From contig NZ_JACSQJ010000002.1 of assembly GCF_014836665.1 (NCBI RefSeq), positions 345,252 through 409,251 of the forward strand: a DNA stretch of 64,000 nt. The letters are read 5' to 3'. The stretch comes from Luteimonas colneyensis (GTDB taxonomy: Bacteria; Pseudomonadota; Gammaproteobacteria; Xanthomonadales; Xanthomonadaceae). Below are positions 35,342 to 45,581 of this stretch, piece after piece (the stretch's first letter is position 1; each line of letters opens with the position of its first letter). The notes beneath the pieces are model-generated. The model saw nothing but the letters and a program-made list of their open reading frames with translations. It was not told the origin of the DNA and searched no databases. The position numbers and the translations under genes are program-made.

Positions 35342-36599
35342 ATGCCGTCCGCCTTCGATCCCGCCTTCGACCAGCTGAGCACCCCGCTGCTCGCGGTTTC
35401 GCCCGTGGGCACGGTCGAGGCCGGCAACCTGGCCAGCGGCCAGTGGTTCGGGGTCTCGCTGCGCCGGCTGGCGGGACTGCCGCTGGCGGCGCTGGAAGTG
35501 GACGGGGAGGCGCTGGCCGGCGCGCTGTCGCTGGATGCCGGTGCGGCGGCGACGTCGGGGTCCGCTGCGTCCGTGGCGGCGCCGGAAGCATTCGGCGTCC
35601 TGCGCCTGCCGCGCCTGGCGCTGGCCTGTCCCGGAGGCCCCGTGCGCTTCGCCGAGGCCTGGCTGACCCCGCGCGCGGACGGCGGCTGGCTGCTCGAGCT
35701 GCATCCGGTCGACGAGTTCCCCGGCGGCGATCCGCTGGCGGCGCTGCCGCTGGCGCTGTCGGCCGCACTCAAGGGCCTGGCCCACGAGCTGCGCAATCCG
35801 CTCGCCGGCCTGAAGGGTGCGGCCCAGCTGCTGGCGCGGCGCATTCCCGGCGACGACGCCTCCGCGCGCGAGCTGGTCGCGCTGGTCGATTCCGAGGTCG
35901 CGCGCCTGGCGCAGCTCGTCGACCGCCTGCTGGATCCGGCGCCGCCGAACCCGCACGTCCGGCTCAACCTCCACGCCGTGCTAGAACGCGTGCTGCGCCT
36001 GGCCGAGGCCGACGCCGGCTGGGCGGTGAAGCTGGTGCGCGACTACGACCCCAGCCTGCCGGAGCTGGAGGGCGACGCCGACCGCCTGGTGCAGGCGGCG
36101 TGGAACCTGGTGCGCAACGCCATCGAGGCCGGGGCCGGCGAGGTGGTGCTGCGCACCCGCGCCGAACACGGCGTCCGCATCGGCAGCGAGCTGCATGCGC
36201 TTGCGCTGCGCCTGGACATCGTCGACGACGGCCGCGGCGTGCCGGACGAGTTGGCCGGGCAGGTGTTCGTGCCGCTGGTGTCGGGACGGGCGGACGGCAG
36301 CGGGCTCGGCCTCGCGATGGCGCAGCAGGTCGCGCGCGAACACCGCGGCAGCATTGCCTTCCGCTCGCGCCCGGGGCACACGGTGTTCACCCTGCTGCTG
36401 CCGTACGCGGCTGCGGCCGCGGCCGCAGCGGATGCGATCCCGGCCGACGCCGATACCGACGCCGATAACGATGCCAATGTCGATACCGATACCGGCGTCG
36501 GCACCCAAGCCTTCGCGCAGGACATGGACAATGGCGCTGCGGCGGGCGGCTCCGGTGGCAACGCCGGCAGGCGGCGTGACGACATGAAGGAGTCCGGCG

Positions 36600-36613
<14 letters not shown>
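35342..36613 (+). CDS. ntrB: Nitrogen-regulation sensor kinase NtrB (GlnL)
   Basis: 423-residue sensor kinase that phosphorylates and, with PII, dephosphorylates NtrC. A PAS-like N-terminus (about 130 residues) is followed by the DHp helix LAHELRNPLAGLKGAAQLLA with His148 and the ATP-binding domain: N box VRNAIEAG, G1 DDGRGVPDELAGQV and G2 GSGLGLAMAQQVAREHRG. Beyond the normal end (GHTVFTLLLPY) there is an unusual tail of about 70 residues that is Ala/Asp/Thr-rich and built from near-repeats of DTDAD. Overlaps ntrC by 14 bp, implying coupled translation. Confidence 0.93.
36440..36505. repeat. Imperfect GATACC/GACGCC repeats in the ntrB 3' end
   Basis: About ten hexamer-like units of the type GAYRCC or GATAAC-GATGCC run in phase with the reading frame and encode alternating Asp/Thr/Ala. 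The tract lies in a part of ntrB with no counterpart in the usual kinase fold. Confidence 0.7.
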
Positions 36614-38051
<1,438 letters not shown>

Positions 38052-38117
38052 CATGGTCACGCATCCACAACCCGGGCGCGGCTACCCTTGTCGCCCCACC
38101 GGAGCCCATCGGAAGGC

Positions 38118-38660
38118 ATGCGACGCATCCCCGCCGCCCTGGCCGCCACCCTGTTGCTGGCCGCCTGCGCCAGCACCCCGCCCACGCCGCGCGAACCTGG
38201 CCCCGCGGCGCCGCTTCCGCGCGCCGACGCTGGCACCGCCACCGCTGCGCGCGCCAACCTCGCCGCCGCCTCCGCCACCCTCGCCAGCGGCCGCATCGAC
38301 CTGCGTGCCGAGGCCGCGGGCGTGCGCCTGTCGGGCGAGATCGGCGGCCTCAGCCGCCACGGTGCCCACGTGCTGCAGGTGCATGCCCGCGGCGACTGCA
38401 GCGCGGTCGATGCTTCGAGCGCCGGACCGTATTTCGACGCCACCGGCCAGGGAGCGACGGACGGCGGCAGCGACCGGATCGTCGCCGACGGGCGCGGCGT
38501 GTCGCGGGTCGACCAGCTCGTCCGCGGCGCCGTGCTCGGCGGCGGCGCGGCCAACGACATCGCCGGGCGCTCGCTCGTCGTGCTCGGTTCCACCCCCGGT
38601 GCGACCGGCGCGCGGATCGCCTGTGGCGTCATCACCCTTGCGCCTGACGGCGCGCCCTAG
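38118..38660 (+). CDS. Degenerate SodC-like lipoprotein
   Basis: 180-residue lipoprotein (signal ALAATLLLAAC) with a Cu/Zn superoxide dismutase fold judged by alignment to its downstream neighbour: HVLQVHARGDCSAVDASSAG corresponds to HGFHVHENGDCSAPDGTSAG, and the tail GARIACGVIT is shared. Copper and zinc ligands are mostly gone: the first Cu His is Gln, the bridging His (AGGHFNP) is replaced by SAGPYFD and the following Zn His and the late Cu His are missing. Superoxide dismutation is unlikely; a structural or metal-chaperone-like role is possible. It lies 16 bp before sodC and is presumably cotranscribed. Confidence 0.78.
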   Translation: MRRIPAALAATLLLAACASTPPTPREPGPAAPLPRADAGTATAARANLAAASATLASGRIDLRAEAAGVRLSGEIGGLSRHGAHVLQVHARGDCSAVDASSAGPYFDATGQGATDGGSDRIVADGRGVSRVDQLVRGAVLGGGAANDIAGRSLVVLGSTPGATGARIACGVITLAPDGAP

Positions 38661-38676
38661 GAAGGAGTAGCACCCC

Positions 38677-39324
38677 ATGCGCACGATCCCCATGACCCTG
38701 CTGGCCGCGTCGCTGGCCTTTGCCCTGGCGGCCTGCGCCGAGCGCAGCGACGATGCCGCCACGCCGTCGACCGACGCCGCCACCGCGGCCGCTGCCGTCG
38801 ACGCGCCCGCGGACGGCATCCCGCCTCCCGCCATGTCCGACATGACCACCACGCCCGCGCCGCACACCGTGGCGGTACTGGCGGCGACCGAAGGCAATTC
38901 GGTCACCGGCGAGCTCGCGTTCGAGGCGGTGGACGGCGGCGTCGCCATCACCGGCCAGGTCAACGGCCTGGCGCCGGGCAGCGAGCACGGCTTCCACGTG
39001 CACGAGAACGGGGACTGCAGCGCGCCGGACGGCACCAGCGCCGGCGGCCACTTCAACCCGGCGGGCGCGGCCCATGGCCGCATCGGCTCCGGCGAGCACC
39101 ACGTGGGCGATACCGACAACATCACCGCCGACGACACCGGCGTGGCCGTGGTCAACACCCGGCTGGAAGGCGCGACGCTGGCGGATGGCGCGCCGAGCGA
39201 CGTCCTCGGCCGCGGCGTCATCGTGCACGCCGATCCCGACGACTACGCCACCCAGCCCACCGGCAACGCCGGCGCGCGCCTGGCCTGCGGCGTGATCACC
39301 CAGGCCGGCGCCCAGGCGCAGTAG
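38677..39324 (+). CDS. sodC: Cu/Zn superoxide dismutase lipoprotein SodC
   Basis: 215-residue periplasmic SodC. A lipoprotein signal (LLAASLAFALAAC) precedes a 45-residue linker and the dismutase domain. Cu ligands are visible in HGFHVHENGDC, the bridging His in SAGGHFNPAG, Zn ligands in the AAHGRIG/EHHVGD region and the late Cu His in GRGVIVHADPDDY; the disulphide pair and GNAGARLACGVI end the domain. It protects the envelope from superoxide. It is the intact partner of a degenerate paralog located 16 bp upstream. Confidence 0.93.
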   Translation: MRTIPMTLLAASLAFALAACAERSDDAATPSTDAATAAAAVDAPADGIPPPAMSDMTTTPAPHTVAVLAATEGNSVTGELAFEAVDGGVAITGQVNGLAPGSEHGFHVHENGDCSAPDGTSAGGHFNPAGAAHGRIGSGEHHVGDTDNITADDTGVAVVNTRLEGATLADGAPSDVLGRGVIVHADPDDYATQPTGNAGARLACGVITQAGAQAQ

Positions 39325-39334
39325 GCGGGCGCCG

Positions 39335-40261
39335 TCAGCGCGCGGGCAGGGCCGCGAGCTCCGCCCGCGCGTCGTCCCGGCAGTGGATGAACTCCACCGC
39401 CAGGCCATGCGCGCGCAGCAGGCTGGCCAGCTGGCGCTGGCGCGCCTCGAAGTGGGCGTAGAGGCGTTCGAGGCGGGCGACCGACGCCGCGTCCCCGTCT
39501 CCGGCGGACGTGCCTCCGGCGTAATGCGCGTGCCAGGCCGCCGGCGCGAACAGCGCCATGCGCACCTGGCCGCCCCCCGCGTAGTGCAGCAGCGGTTCCG
39601 GCGGCGCATCCATCCACGCCTCGCGCGCCGGCGACAGCAGCGCGGTCTCAAGCAGCGGCCACAGCGCTTCGAGGCCGGCGTGTTCGTACTGCATCGCGGT
39701 CATCGCGCACAGGTCGTGCACGGTCAGGTAGCGCGCGTGTTCGACGCGCATGCCGAAGGCCTCCTGCGCCGCCAGCGCGGTGCCTGCGCCGGCCATGCCT
39801 TCCTCCATCAGGTCGGCTTCGAAGCGCGCGGACACGCGGGCGACGGTGGCGGCGTCGCCGTCGAGCACGAAGGGCAGCAGGCGCAGCGGCCCTCCGGCAT
39901 GCTCCGGCGCCGGTGACAGCGCGCCGGGAAGCTGGCCCTCGTGGCTGCCGAAGGCCAGGATCCGGGCGCCGCCGCCGGGGGCGCGCGGCGCCTTGGCGGC
40001 GAGCTGCCACAGTTCCTGGTGCAGCGGCCAGCCGGGGCGCAGCAGTTCCACCGGATCGAAGTGCGCGGCGACCAGCGTGCAGTCCAGGCCCGCGGCCTCG
40101 GGCGCGAAGCCGGCCAGGTCGGCCGCGACCAGCGCGGCAAGCGCGCCGGCATCGGCCTGCGTGATCGCGTCGCGGCCGGTGTCGCTGCCCGGCGAACGTT
40201 CGAGTGCGAGCGCGCCGAGCACGCGCGCGGGTCCTTGCCTGGTGGTCGTGGTCTGGTTCAT
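39335..40261 (-). CDS. Conserved-type hypothetical protein
   Basis: 308-residue cytosolic protein with no signal peptide and no motif I can name. The sequence is Ala/Leu/Glu rich, with distinctive pieces such as HFDPVELLRPGWPLHQELWQ, ILAFGSHEGQLPG and YLTVHDLCAMTAMQYEHAGL. Coding quality (third-position G/C, few rare codons) supports a real gene. It converges with sodC 10 bp away and is divergent from the thiolase gene. Similar proteins are sometimes labelled phosphoglycerate mutase in Xanthomonads, but I cannot confirm this from sequence. Confidence 0.6.
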   Translation of the reverse strand: MNQTTTTRQGPARVLGALALERSPGSDTGRDAITQADAGALAALVAADLAGFAPEAAGLDCTLVAAHFDPVELLRPGWPLHQELWQLAAKAPRAPGGGARILAFGSHEGQLPGALSPAPEHAGGPLRLLPFVLDGDAATVARVSARFEADLMEEGMAGAGTALAAQEAFGMRVEHARYLTVHDLCAMTAMQYEHAGLEALWPLLETALLSPAREAWMDAPPEPLLHYAGGGQVRMALFAPAAWHAHYAGGTSAGDGDAASVARLERLYAHFEARQRQLASLLRAHGLAVEFIHCRDDARAELAALPAR

Positions 40262-40338
40262 TGGCCCTGCGCATGAGCGGCGCTAAACTCGTCTCCATTA
40301 TGCCTGCCACGGTCGGCGGGCCGCCTGCGAGGTTCCCG

Positions 40339-41616
40339 ATGCTGCATGGTCGTCCCGTCGCCGTCCTCGGCGGCGTCCGCATCCCCTTCTGCCGCCAGAA
40401 CACCGCCTACGCGGACGTCGGCAACCTCGGCATGTCGGTGCGCACGCTGGGTGCCCTGGTGGAGAAGTTCGGCCTGCACGGCCAGCGCCTGGGCGAGGTC
40501 GCGATGGGCGCGGTGATCAAGCACTCCAGCGACTGGAACCTCGGCCGCGAGGCCGCGCTGTCGTCCGGGCTGTCCCCGCTGACGCCGGGCATCACCCTGC
40601 AGCGCGCCTGCGGCACCTCGCTGGATTCGATCATCACCATCGGCAACAGGATCGCCGCCGGGCAGATCGACAGCGGCATCGGCGGCGGCAGCGACACCAC
40701 CTCGGACGTGCCGATCGTGTACGGCAAGTCGCTGCGCCGACGCCTGCTGGCGGCCAACGCCGCCAAGGCGCCGCGCGACCGGCTGGCGCAGTTCCGCGGC
40801 TTCCGCCTGCGCGAGCTCAAGCCGGAGTTCCCGGGCGTGGCCGAGCCGCGCACGGGCAAGTCGATGGGCGAGCACTGCGAGGACATGGCCAAGGAGTGGA
40901 GCATCTCGCGCGACTCGCAGGACGAGCTGGCGGTGACCTCGCACCACAGGCTGGCCGCGGCCTACGAGCGCGGCTTCTTCGACGACATGGTGGTGGCCTT
41001 CCGCGGCGTCTCGCGCGACAACATCCTGCGCGCCGATTCCACGCTGGAGAAGCTGGCGACGCTGAAGCCGGCCTTCGACCGCAGCTCGGGGCGCGGCACG
41101 CTCACCGCAGGCAACTCCACGCCGCTCACCGACGGCGCCGCGGCCTGCCTGCTGTCGACCGACGAATGGGCCGCCGCGCACGGCCACGAAGTGCTGTGCC
41201 ACGTCCGCGACGCGCACGTGGCCGCGGTCGACTTCGTCCATGGCGAAGGCCTGCTGATGGCGCCGACCGTGGCCGTGGCCGAAATGCTGGCGCGCAACGG
41301 CCTCACCCTGCAGGACTTCGACATCTACGAGATCCACGAGGCCTTCGCCGCCCAGGTGCTGTGCACGCTGCGTGCGTGGGAGAGCGAGGACTACTGCCGC
41401 AACCGCCTCGGCCTGGACGCGCCGCTGGGCCGCATCGACCCGGCGAAGATCAATCCGGTCGGCTCGTCGCTGGCCACCGGCCACCCCTTCGCCGCCACCG
41501 GCGCCCGCGTGGTCGCGACCGCCGCACGCCAGCTGCAGGAGCGCGGCGGCGGCCGCGCGCTGATCTCCATCTGCACCGCCGGCGGCATGGGCGTGGTCGC
41601 GATCCTGGAGCGCTGA
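40339..41616 (+). CDS. Acetyl-CoA C-acyltransferase (thiolase, FadI-like)
   Basis: 425-residue thiolase. It has the opening VAVLGGVRIPFCRQNTAYAD, the acylated Cys in LQRACGTSLDS, the His in DIYEIHEAFAAQ, NPVGSSLATGHPFAATGAR and the proton-relay Cys in CTAGGMGVVA. The long form with RIPFCRQNTAYAD resembles FadI-type 3-ketoacyl-CoA thiolases of beta-oxidation. No fadJ partner is adjacent. ATG 40339 follows GAGG; ATGs at 40273 and 40300 are less likely. Confidence 0.9.
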   Translation: MLHGRPVAVLGGVRIPFCRQNTAYADVGNLGMSVRTLGALVEKFGLHGQRLGEVAMGAVIKHSSDWNLGREAALSSGLSPLTPGITLQRACGTSLDSIITIGNRIAAGQIDSGIGGGSDTTSDVPIVYGKSLRRRLLAANAAKAPRDRLAQFRGFRLRELKPEFPGVAEPRTGKSMGEHCEDMAKEWSISRDSQDELAVTSHHRLAAAYERGFFDDMVVAFRGVSRDNILRADSTLEKLATLKPAFDRSSGRGTLTAGNSTPLTDGAAACLLSTDEWAAAHGHEVLCHVRDAHVAAVDFVHGEGLLMAPTVAVAEMLARNGLTLQDFDIYEIHEAFAAQVLCTLRAWESEDYCRNRLGLDAPLGRIDPAKINPVGSSLATGHPFAATGARVVATAARQLQERGGGRALISICTAGGMGVVAILER

Positions 41617-41643
41617 GTCCGGGGGTTGGCAAGAGCTTTTTCT

Positions 41644-41924
41644 GCCACGGATTTACGCGGATGACGCGGATTTGCACGGATAGAGCAAAAACGGCTTGGT
41701 GGGGTCGTGGCGAGCTTGGGTGCCATGCTGCGTAGGGCTGCGTAGGGCTGCGGATGGAGATGTCCGGATGTCCACTGTTCCGTACGCCGGCAGTTTCCGC
41801 GCCCATGACTCGCGGAGCCATGATCACTCACGCCCCGTAACAGCACACCTCTGGACAGCACGCCCTGAACAGCACGCGTTTGCTCTATCCGTGCAAATCC
41901 GCGTCATCCGCGTAAATCCGTGGC
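41644..41924. repeat. 281-bp element with 46-bp perfect terminal inverted repeats
   Basis: The 316 bp between the thiolase and hemY stops contain no gene. The left arm (41644-41689) begins GCCACGGATTTACGCGGATG and the right arm (41879-41924) is its exact reverse complement, ending CGTAAATCCGTGGC. Each arm is itself built from about four CRCGGAT-type units 10-11 bp apart. The 189-bp interior has a direct repeat GCTGCGTAGG twice near 41731 and ACAGCAC three times near the right end, and no open frame worth calling. It may be a non-autonomous mobile element or a large structured RNA/terminator. Confidence 0.85.
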
Positions 41925-41932
41925 CAAGGCTG

Positions 41933-43144
41933 TTACAGCTCTTCCACCCCCGGTTCGAAGCCCCGCACCGGCGCGCGGTCGACGAGCGGAGTGACCGGTT
42001 CGCCGCGCTGCATGCGCAGGGCGTTGGCGTAGGCGATGCGGGCGCGGGCGTCGTCGCCGGTCGCGGCAAGGCCATCGCCCAGTTCCTCCCAGGCATCGGG
42101 GCCCGCGCCCTGCGCGATCGCACGCTGCAGGTGGTCTTCGGCCTGCATCCAGTCACCACGGGCCCGCGCCATCCGCGCGAGGGTGAGCAGCAGGGCCGGA
42201 CTGCCGGGATGCTGCTGCAGCCAGCGCTGCGCCGTGGTGTCGCGGTGTTCGACGCGGCCGATCGGCAGGCGGCCGTAGCGGGCGGCCAGGTCCTCGTCCC
42301 AGCGGGCGTCGAGCGCATGCTCGATGCTGGACGTCGCGGCATCCTCCCAACCCAGCGCGGCCGCGCGGTCGGCATAGGCGGCGACCACCTCGGGATCGTT
42401 GCGCAGTCCCTTCGGCACGCTCTCCCAGCGGTCGGCCAGCGCGTTGGCGTCGGCGGCCTGGGACAGCGCCTGCGCGGCCCAGGTGCGCTCACGCTGCGCC
42501 AGCGCGGCTTCCGGCAGGGCCTGCTGCTGGCGCATGGCGCCGAGCAGCGCGTAGGCGTCGGCGGCGCGACGCGAGGCGGCGTAGGCGTCGGCGCGCAGGG
42601 CCAGGCCGCGCGGTGACAGCGGCTGGGCGGCGGGGTCGTCCAGCGCGACCAGTGCGTCCGTGGGACGGTCCTCGGCCAGCGCGAGCTCGGCGCGGCCGAT
42701 GGCGCGGGTCAGCGCGTGGCCGGCGTCGATCGCGTCGAGGTGGCTGCGCGCGGCGGCATGGTCGCCGCGCGCCATGGCGGCGCGGGCGGCGGCCAGGCGC
42801 GCGACCGCGGCATCGCTGTCCTCGGCCGCTTGCGGCAGCAGCTTCTCCGCACGGGCGTAGTGGCCCTGGTGCAGGGCCTCGAGGCCGCTGCCCAGGCGCT
42901 CGCGCGACTGGCGCTCGCGGCGGCTGCGCCACGCGCGCAGCGGCAGCGCCACCAGCGACCACAGCAGCCACAGCGCGAGCAGCCCGGCCACGACGGCCAC
43001 CGACACCCAGAGCAGGTTGGTGGTGTAGTCCCAGCCGCGGTAGCGCACCAGCACGTAGCCGGGATCCTGCGCGAGCAGGTGCCAGGCCATGGCGCCGATG
43101 ATCGCCAGCAGGATCCAGACAAGCAGGTTTCGGAACAGGTTCAT
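41933..43144 (-). CDS. hemY: HemY, inner-membrane TPR protein of tetrapyrrole metabolism
   Basis: 403 residues. Two membrane helices (LLVWILLAIIGAMAWHLLA and LWVSVAVVAGLLALWLLW) are separated by the HemY_N hallmark QDPGYVLVRYRGWDYTTNL, and a TPR-like periplasmic/cytosolic domain (RGDHAAARSHLDAIDAGHAL, ARGDWMQAEDHLQRAIAQGA) follows. E. coli HemY is linked to coproporphyrinogen oxidation and heme flux but its activity is unclear. Last gene of the hemD-hemX-hemY operon; start 43144 is the canonical one. Ends 9 bp from the right arm of the inverted-repeat element. Confidence 0.9.
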   Translation of the reverse strand: MNLFRNLLVWILLAIIGAMAWHLLAQDPGYVLVRYRGWDYTTNLLWVSVAVVAGLLALWLLWSLVALPLRAWRSRRERQSRERLGSGLEALHQGHYARAEKLLPQAAEDSDAAVARLAAARAAMARGDHAAARSHLDAIDAGHALTRAIGRAELALAEDRPTDALVALDDPAAQPLSPRGLALRADAYAASRRAADAYALLGAMRQQQALPEAALAQRERTWAAQALSQAADANALADRWESVPKGLRNDPEVVAAYADRAAALGWEDAATSSIEHALDARWDEDLAARYGRLPIGRVEHRDTTAQRWLQQHPGSPALLLTLARMARARGDWMQAEDHLQRAIAQGAGPDAWEELGDGLAATGDDARARIAYANALRMQRGEPVTPLVDRAPVRGFEPGVEEL

Positions 43145-43196
43145 GGCAGCCTCCGATGTCGCCGCCACCCTAGCCGCGGCGATGTCGCGGCCGTGT

Positions 43197-44207
43197 TCAC
43201 ATTGGCGCGCGGGCGTCGGCGCGGCGGCCGCGCTGCAGGCGCAGCTGGTCGAAGGTGGTGCCCAGCGTCGGCAGTTCGACCGCCAGCGGCAGCGCGGCGA
43301 TGGCGTCCAGGTCGCGCAGGCGGGCGTCGCGCGCCGCCGACCGGGGCCACAGCCGCGGTACCAGGGCGCGGACGCGGGCGAGGGCGGCGACGTAGCCGGC
43401 GCGGTCGCGGCGCTCGGCCGCCGTGCGCGCCAGCGACAGCTCCAGGCGCAGTGCGGCCAGGCCGGCCGCGCGTTCGCCTGCGTCGACCACCAGCACCTCG
43501 TCGCTGCGGCGGACGTCGACGATGCGGCTGGCGACGCGCTGCCACCAGGGCTGCGCCGACGCCGCGGCGTCGCGCTCCGGCACGGCCGTGGCAGGCGCGC
43601 CGGCCGCATCGTCGAGGCCCGCCTCGAACGCGTCCAGGCGCGCGACCGCGGCGACGCGCGGGTCCGCGCCGAGCGCGTCGAGCATCGCGCGCTCGTCGGC
43701 CAGGACCTGGCGCAGGTCGATGTCGGCCGGGGCGTCGAGGGCATCGAGCAGGCGCGCGGCCAGCGCATAGGCGCTGCGTGCGCCCTGCAGGTCGCCGGCG
43801 AGCAGCAGCCGCTGCTTGCCCTGCGCCAGCAGCAGTTCCACCTCGTCCAGGCGAAGCGCGCGCGCGGCATCCTGCGCCGGGTCGGCCAGGCGCTGCACGC
43901 TGTCCTCGAGCAGCGCCGCGCGCTGGCCCATCGCCAGGAGCTCGTCGCGCAGCAGGCGGTTGGTGGCCTCGGCCTGCTGCAGGCGCTTGCCCTGGGCCTG
44001 CTGGCCCTGGCGCAGGATGGCTACGCGCTGCTGCAGGGCTTCGATGCGCACGCCTTCTTCGGCGTCCGCGGCGCGTCGCGCGTCGCGCTCGGACTGCCAC
44101 GCGCGCCAGCCCAGCGCCGCGGCCAGCGGCAGCGCCACCAGCAGGAGCAGCCAGGCCAGTGCGGAGGTGCGGCGACGGGGTGCCGCGGGAGACTCGGGGG
44201 CGTTCAA
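43197..44207 (-). CDS. hemX: HemX-like protein (uroporphyrinogen-III C-methyltransferase-type)
   Basis: 336 residues from the TTG at 44207 (product MNAPESPAAP); GTG 44237 is an alternative that would overlap the end of hemD less cleanly. One N-terminal membrane helix (ALAWLLLLVALPLAAALGWR) is followed by a coiled-coil (EEGVRIEALQQRVAILRQGQ, QQAEATNRLLRDELLAMGQR) and a long helical domain with the family's DVRRSDEVLVV segment. No methyltransferase motifs are present despite the historical family name. It is sandwiched between hemD and hemY, as in enterobacteria. Confidence 0.85.
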   Translation of the reverse strand: MNAPESPAAPRRRTSALAWLLLLVALPLAAALGWRAWQSERDARRAADAEEGVRIEALQQRVAILRQGQQAQGKRLQQAEATNRLLRDELLAMGQRAALLEDSVQRLADPAQDAARALRLDEVELLLAQGKQRLLLAGDLQGARSAYALAARLLDALDAPADIDLRQVLADERAMLDALGADPRVAAVARLDAFEAGLDDAAGAPATAVPERDAAASAQPWWQRVASRIVDVRRSDEVLVVDAGERAAGLAALRLELSLARTAAERRDRAGYVAALARVRALVPRLWPRSAARDARLRDLDAIAALPLAVELPTLGTTFDQLRLQRGRRADARAPM

Positions 44208-44240
44208 GGGCGCGCGCGGAAAGGTGCCGGGGCGCACATG

Positions 44241-45017
44241 TTAGGGCGTCGCGGGCGCCCCTGCGCAGGCCGCGAGCATGTCCGGAACGCGCGCGCTGGC
44301 GGCGACCGCGGCGACGTGCAGGCCGTGGTCGCGGGCCAGGTCCGCGAGGCGGTCGCTGGCCGCGACCACGCGCGCGCGGCGCAGGCCGGCCAGGGCGTCG
44401 GCGGGCAGGGTCGCGAGCACCCGCTCCAGCGCTTCGCCGCTGCTCGCCAGCAGCCACGCCGGCGCGTCCAGCGCCCGCAGCGCCGCGGTTGCGCGCGGCG
44501 ACGGCGGCACCGGTACGCGCGCGTAGACATTGGCGCGCAGCACCCGCGCGCCGCGATCTTCCAGGGTGGCGGCAATCACCCCGCGACCGCCGGGCGCGGT
44601 CACCAGGCCGACGTCGAGGCCGTCGACGTCCTGCAGCTGCGGCAGCGCCAGCAGCCCCTCGCTGTCCATGCGCTGCGGCGAGGCGACATCGCACGCGCCC
44701 GCGCGGCGCAGGGCACGCGCGGTGCCGGCGCCCACCGCCACCCATGCCTGTCCGTCGACCGGTCGCAGCGCCCGCAGGCGGCGCGCGGACGCCACCGCGG
44801 CCGGGCTGGTGAACACCACCCGGTGCGCCGCGAGTGACCGTTCCAGGGCGCGTCGCGCGTCGTCGTCATCGAGATCTTCGATGCGCCAGGGCGACAGCGC
44901 GAGGGTGCGCGCGCCCAGCGCGGCGGCGGCACGCCGCACGCCGCCGTGGCCGCCGACCGGGCGCAGCGAGATCACGTAGCATCCGGACAGCGGCCCGGTG
45001 GAGGCGTGCGCAGGCAT
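44241..45017 (-). CDS. hemD: Uroporphyrinogen-III synthase
   Basis: 258-residue enzyme that closes hydroxymethylbilane with ring-D inversion to give uroporphyrinogen III, cytosolic. HemD sequences are poorly conserved; recognised pieces are YVISLRPVGGHGGV, VVFTSPAAVASARRL, WVAVGAGTARAL and ASSGEALERVLATL with SDRLADLARDHGL. Position as first gene before hemX and hemY confirms it. hemC is not next to it on this strand within the window. Confidence 0.85.
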   Translation of the reverse strand: MPAHASTGPLSGCYVISLRPVGGHGGVRRAAAALGARTLALSPWRIEDLDDDDARRALERSLAAHRVVFTSPAAVASARRLRALRPVDGQAWVAVGAGTARALRRAGACDVASPQRMDSEGLLALPQLQDVDGLDVGLVTAPGGRGVIAATLEDRGARVLRANVYARVPVPPSPRATAALRALDAPAWLLASSGEALERVLATLPADALAGLRRARVVAASDRLADLARDHGLHVAAVAASARVPDMLAACAGAPATP

Positions 45018-45085
45018 CGCGCCAGCTTGGTGCCTGGCGCCCGCACCCGCAAGACGGCCACAGGCAGGACTCTGGAACGCGACGC

Positions 45086-45550
45086 ATGCAACTGGACGAA
45101 GAACTCCGCGCGCTGGATGCGCACTACCGCTCGATGCCGCCGGTGGCGGCCATGGACATCGCCATCGCCGGCCGCGACGTCGAGGCCGACACGCTGACCC
45201 TGCGCGCGCCGCTGGCGCTCAACGTCAACGACAAGGCCTGCGCCTTCGGCGGCAGCCTGGTGTCGCTGCTGACGCTGGCCGGCTGGGGCCTGGTGACCCT
45301 GCGCTGCCACCAGCTCGGCATCGACGCCGACGTCTTCGTGGCCGACAGCGAGATCCGCTACCTGGCCCCGCTCTATGCCGACCTGCGCGCCACCGCGGCG
45401 CTGGCCGACGGCAGCGGCTGGGCGCCGTTCGACCAGGCGCTGCGCAGCCGCGGCCGCGCCCGCGTGCGCATCGCCGCCAGCGTGCCGCTGCCCGACGGCG
45501 GCGTCGCCACCACCCTGCGGGCCGGCTACGCCGCCATCGCCAGGGGTTAG
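45086..45550 (+). CDS. Hotdog thioesterase of the YiiD C-terminal type
   Basis: 154-residue protein matching the YiiD C-terminal thioesterase domain: the N-terminal MELD-like region, NVNDKACAFGGSLVSLLTLA (central helix with the family Asn-Asp and FGGSL), RYLAPLYADL and RGRARVRIAASVPLPDGGVA. Single hotdog domain, cytosolic, substrate unknown. Divergent from hemD with 68 bp between. ATG 45086 follows GGAACG. Confidence 0.8.
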   Translation: MQLDEELRALDAHYRSMPPVAAMDIAIAGRDVEADTLTLRAPLALNVNDKACAFGGSLVSLLTLAGWGLVTLRCHQLGIDADVFVADSEIRYLAPLYADLRATAALADGSGWAPFDQALRSRGRARVRIAASVPLPDGGVATTLRAGYAAIARG

Positions 45551-45581
45551 GATGGCCGCCGCCATCCGACGGGAACCCCAT

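Noticed and set aside
41690..41878. A transposase gene inside the inverted-repeat element
   Set aside because: The interior is only 189 bp and has no coherent reading frame.
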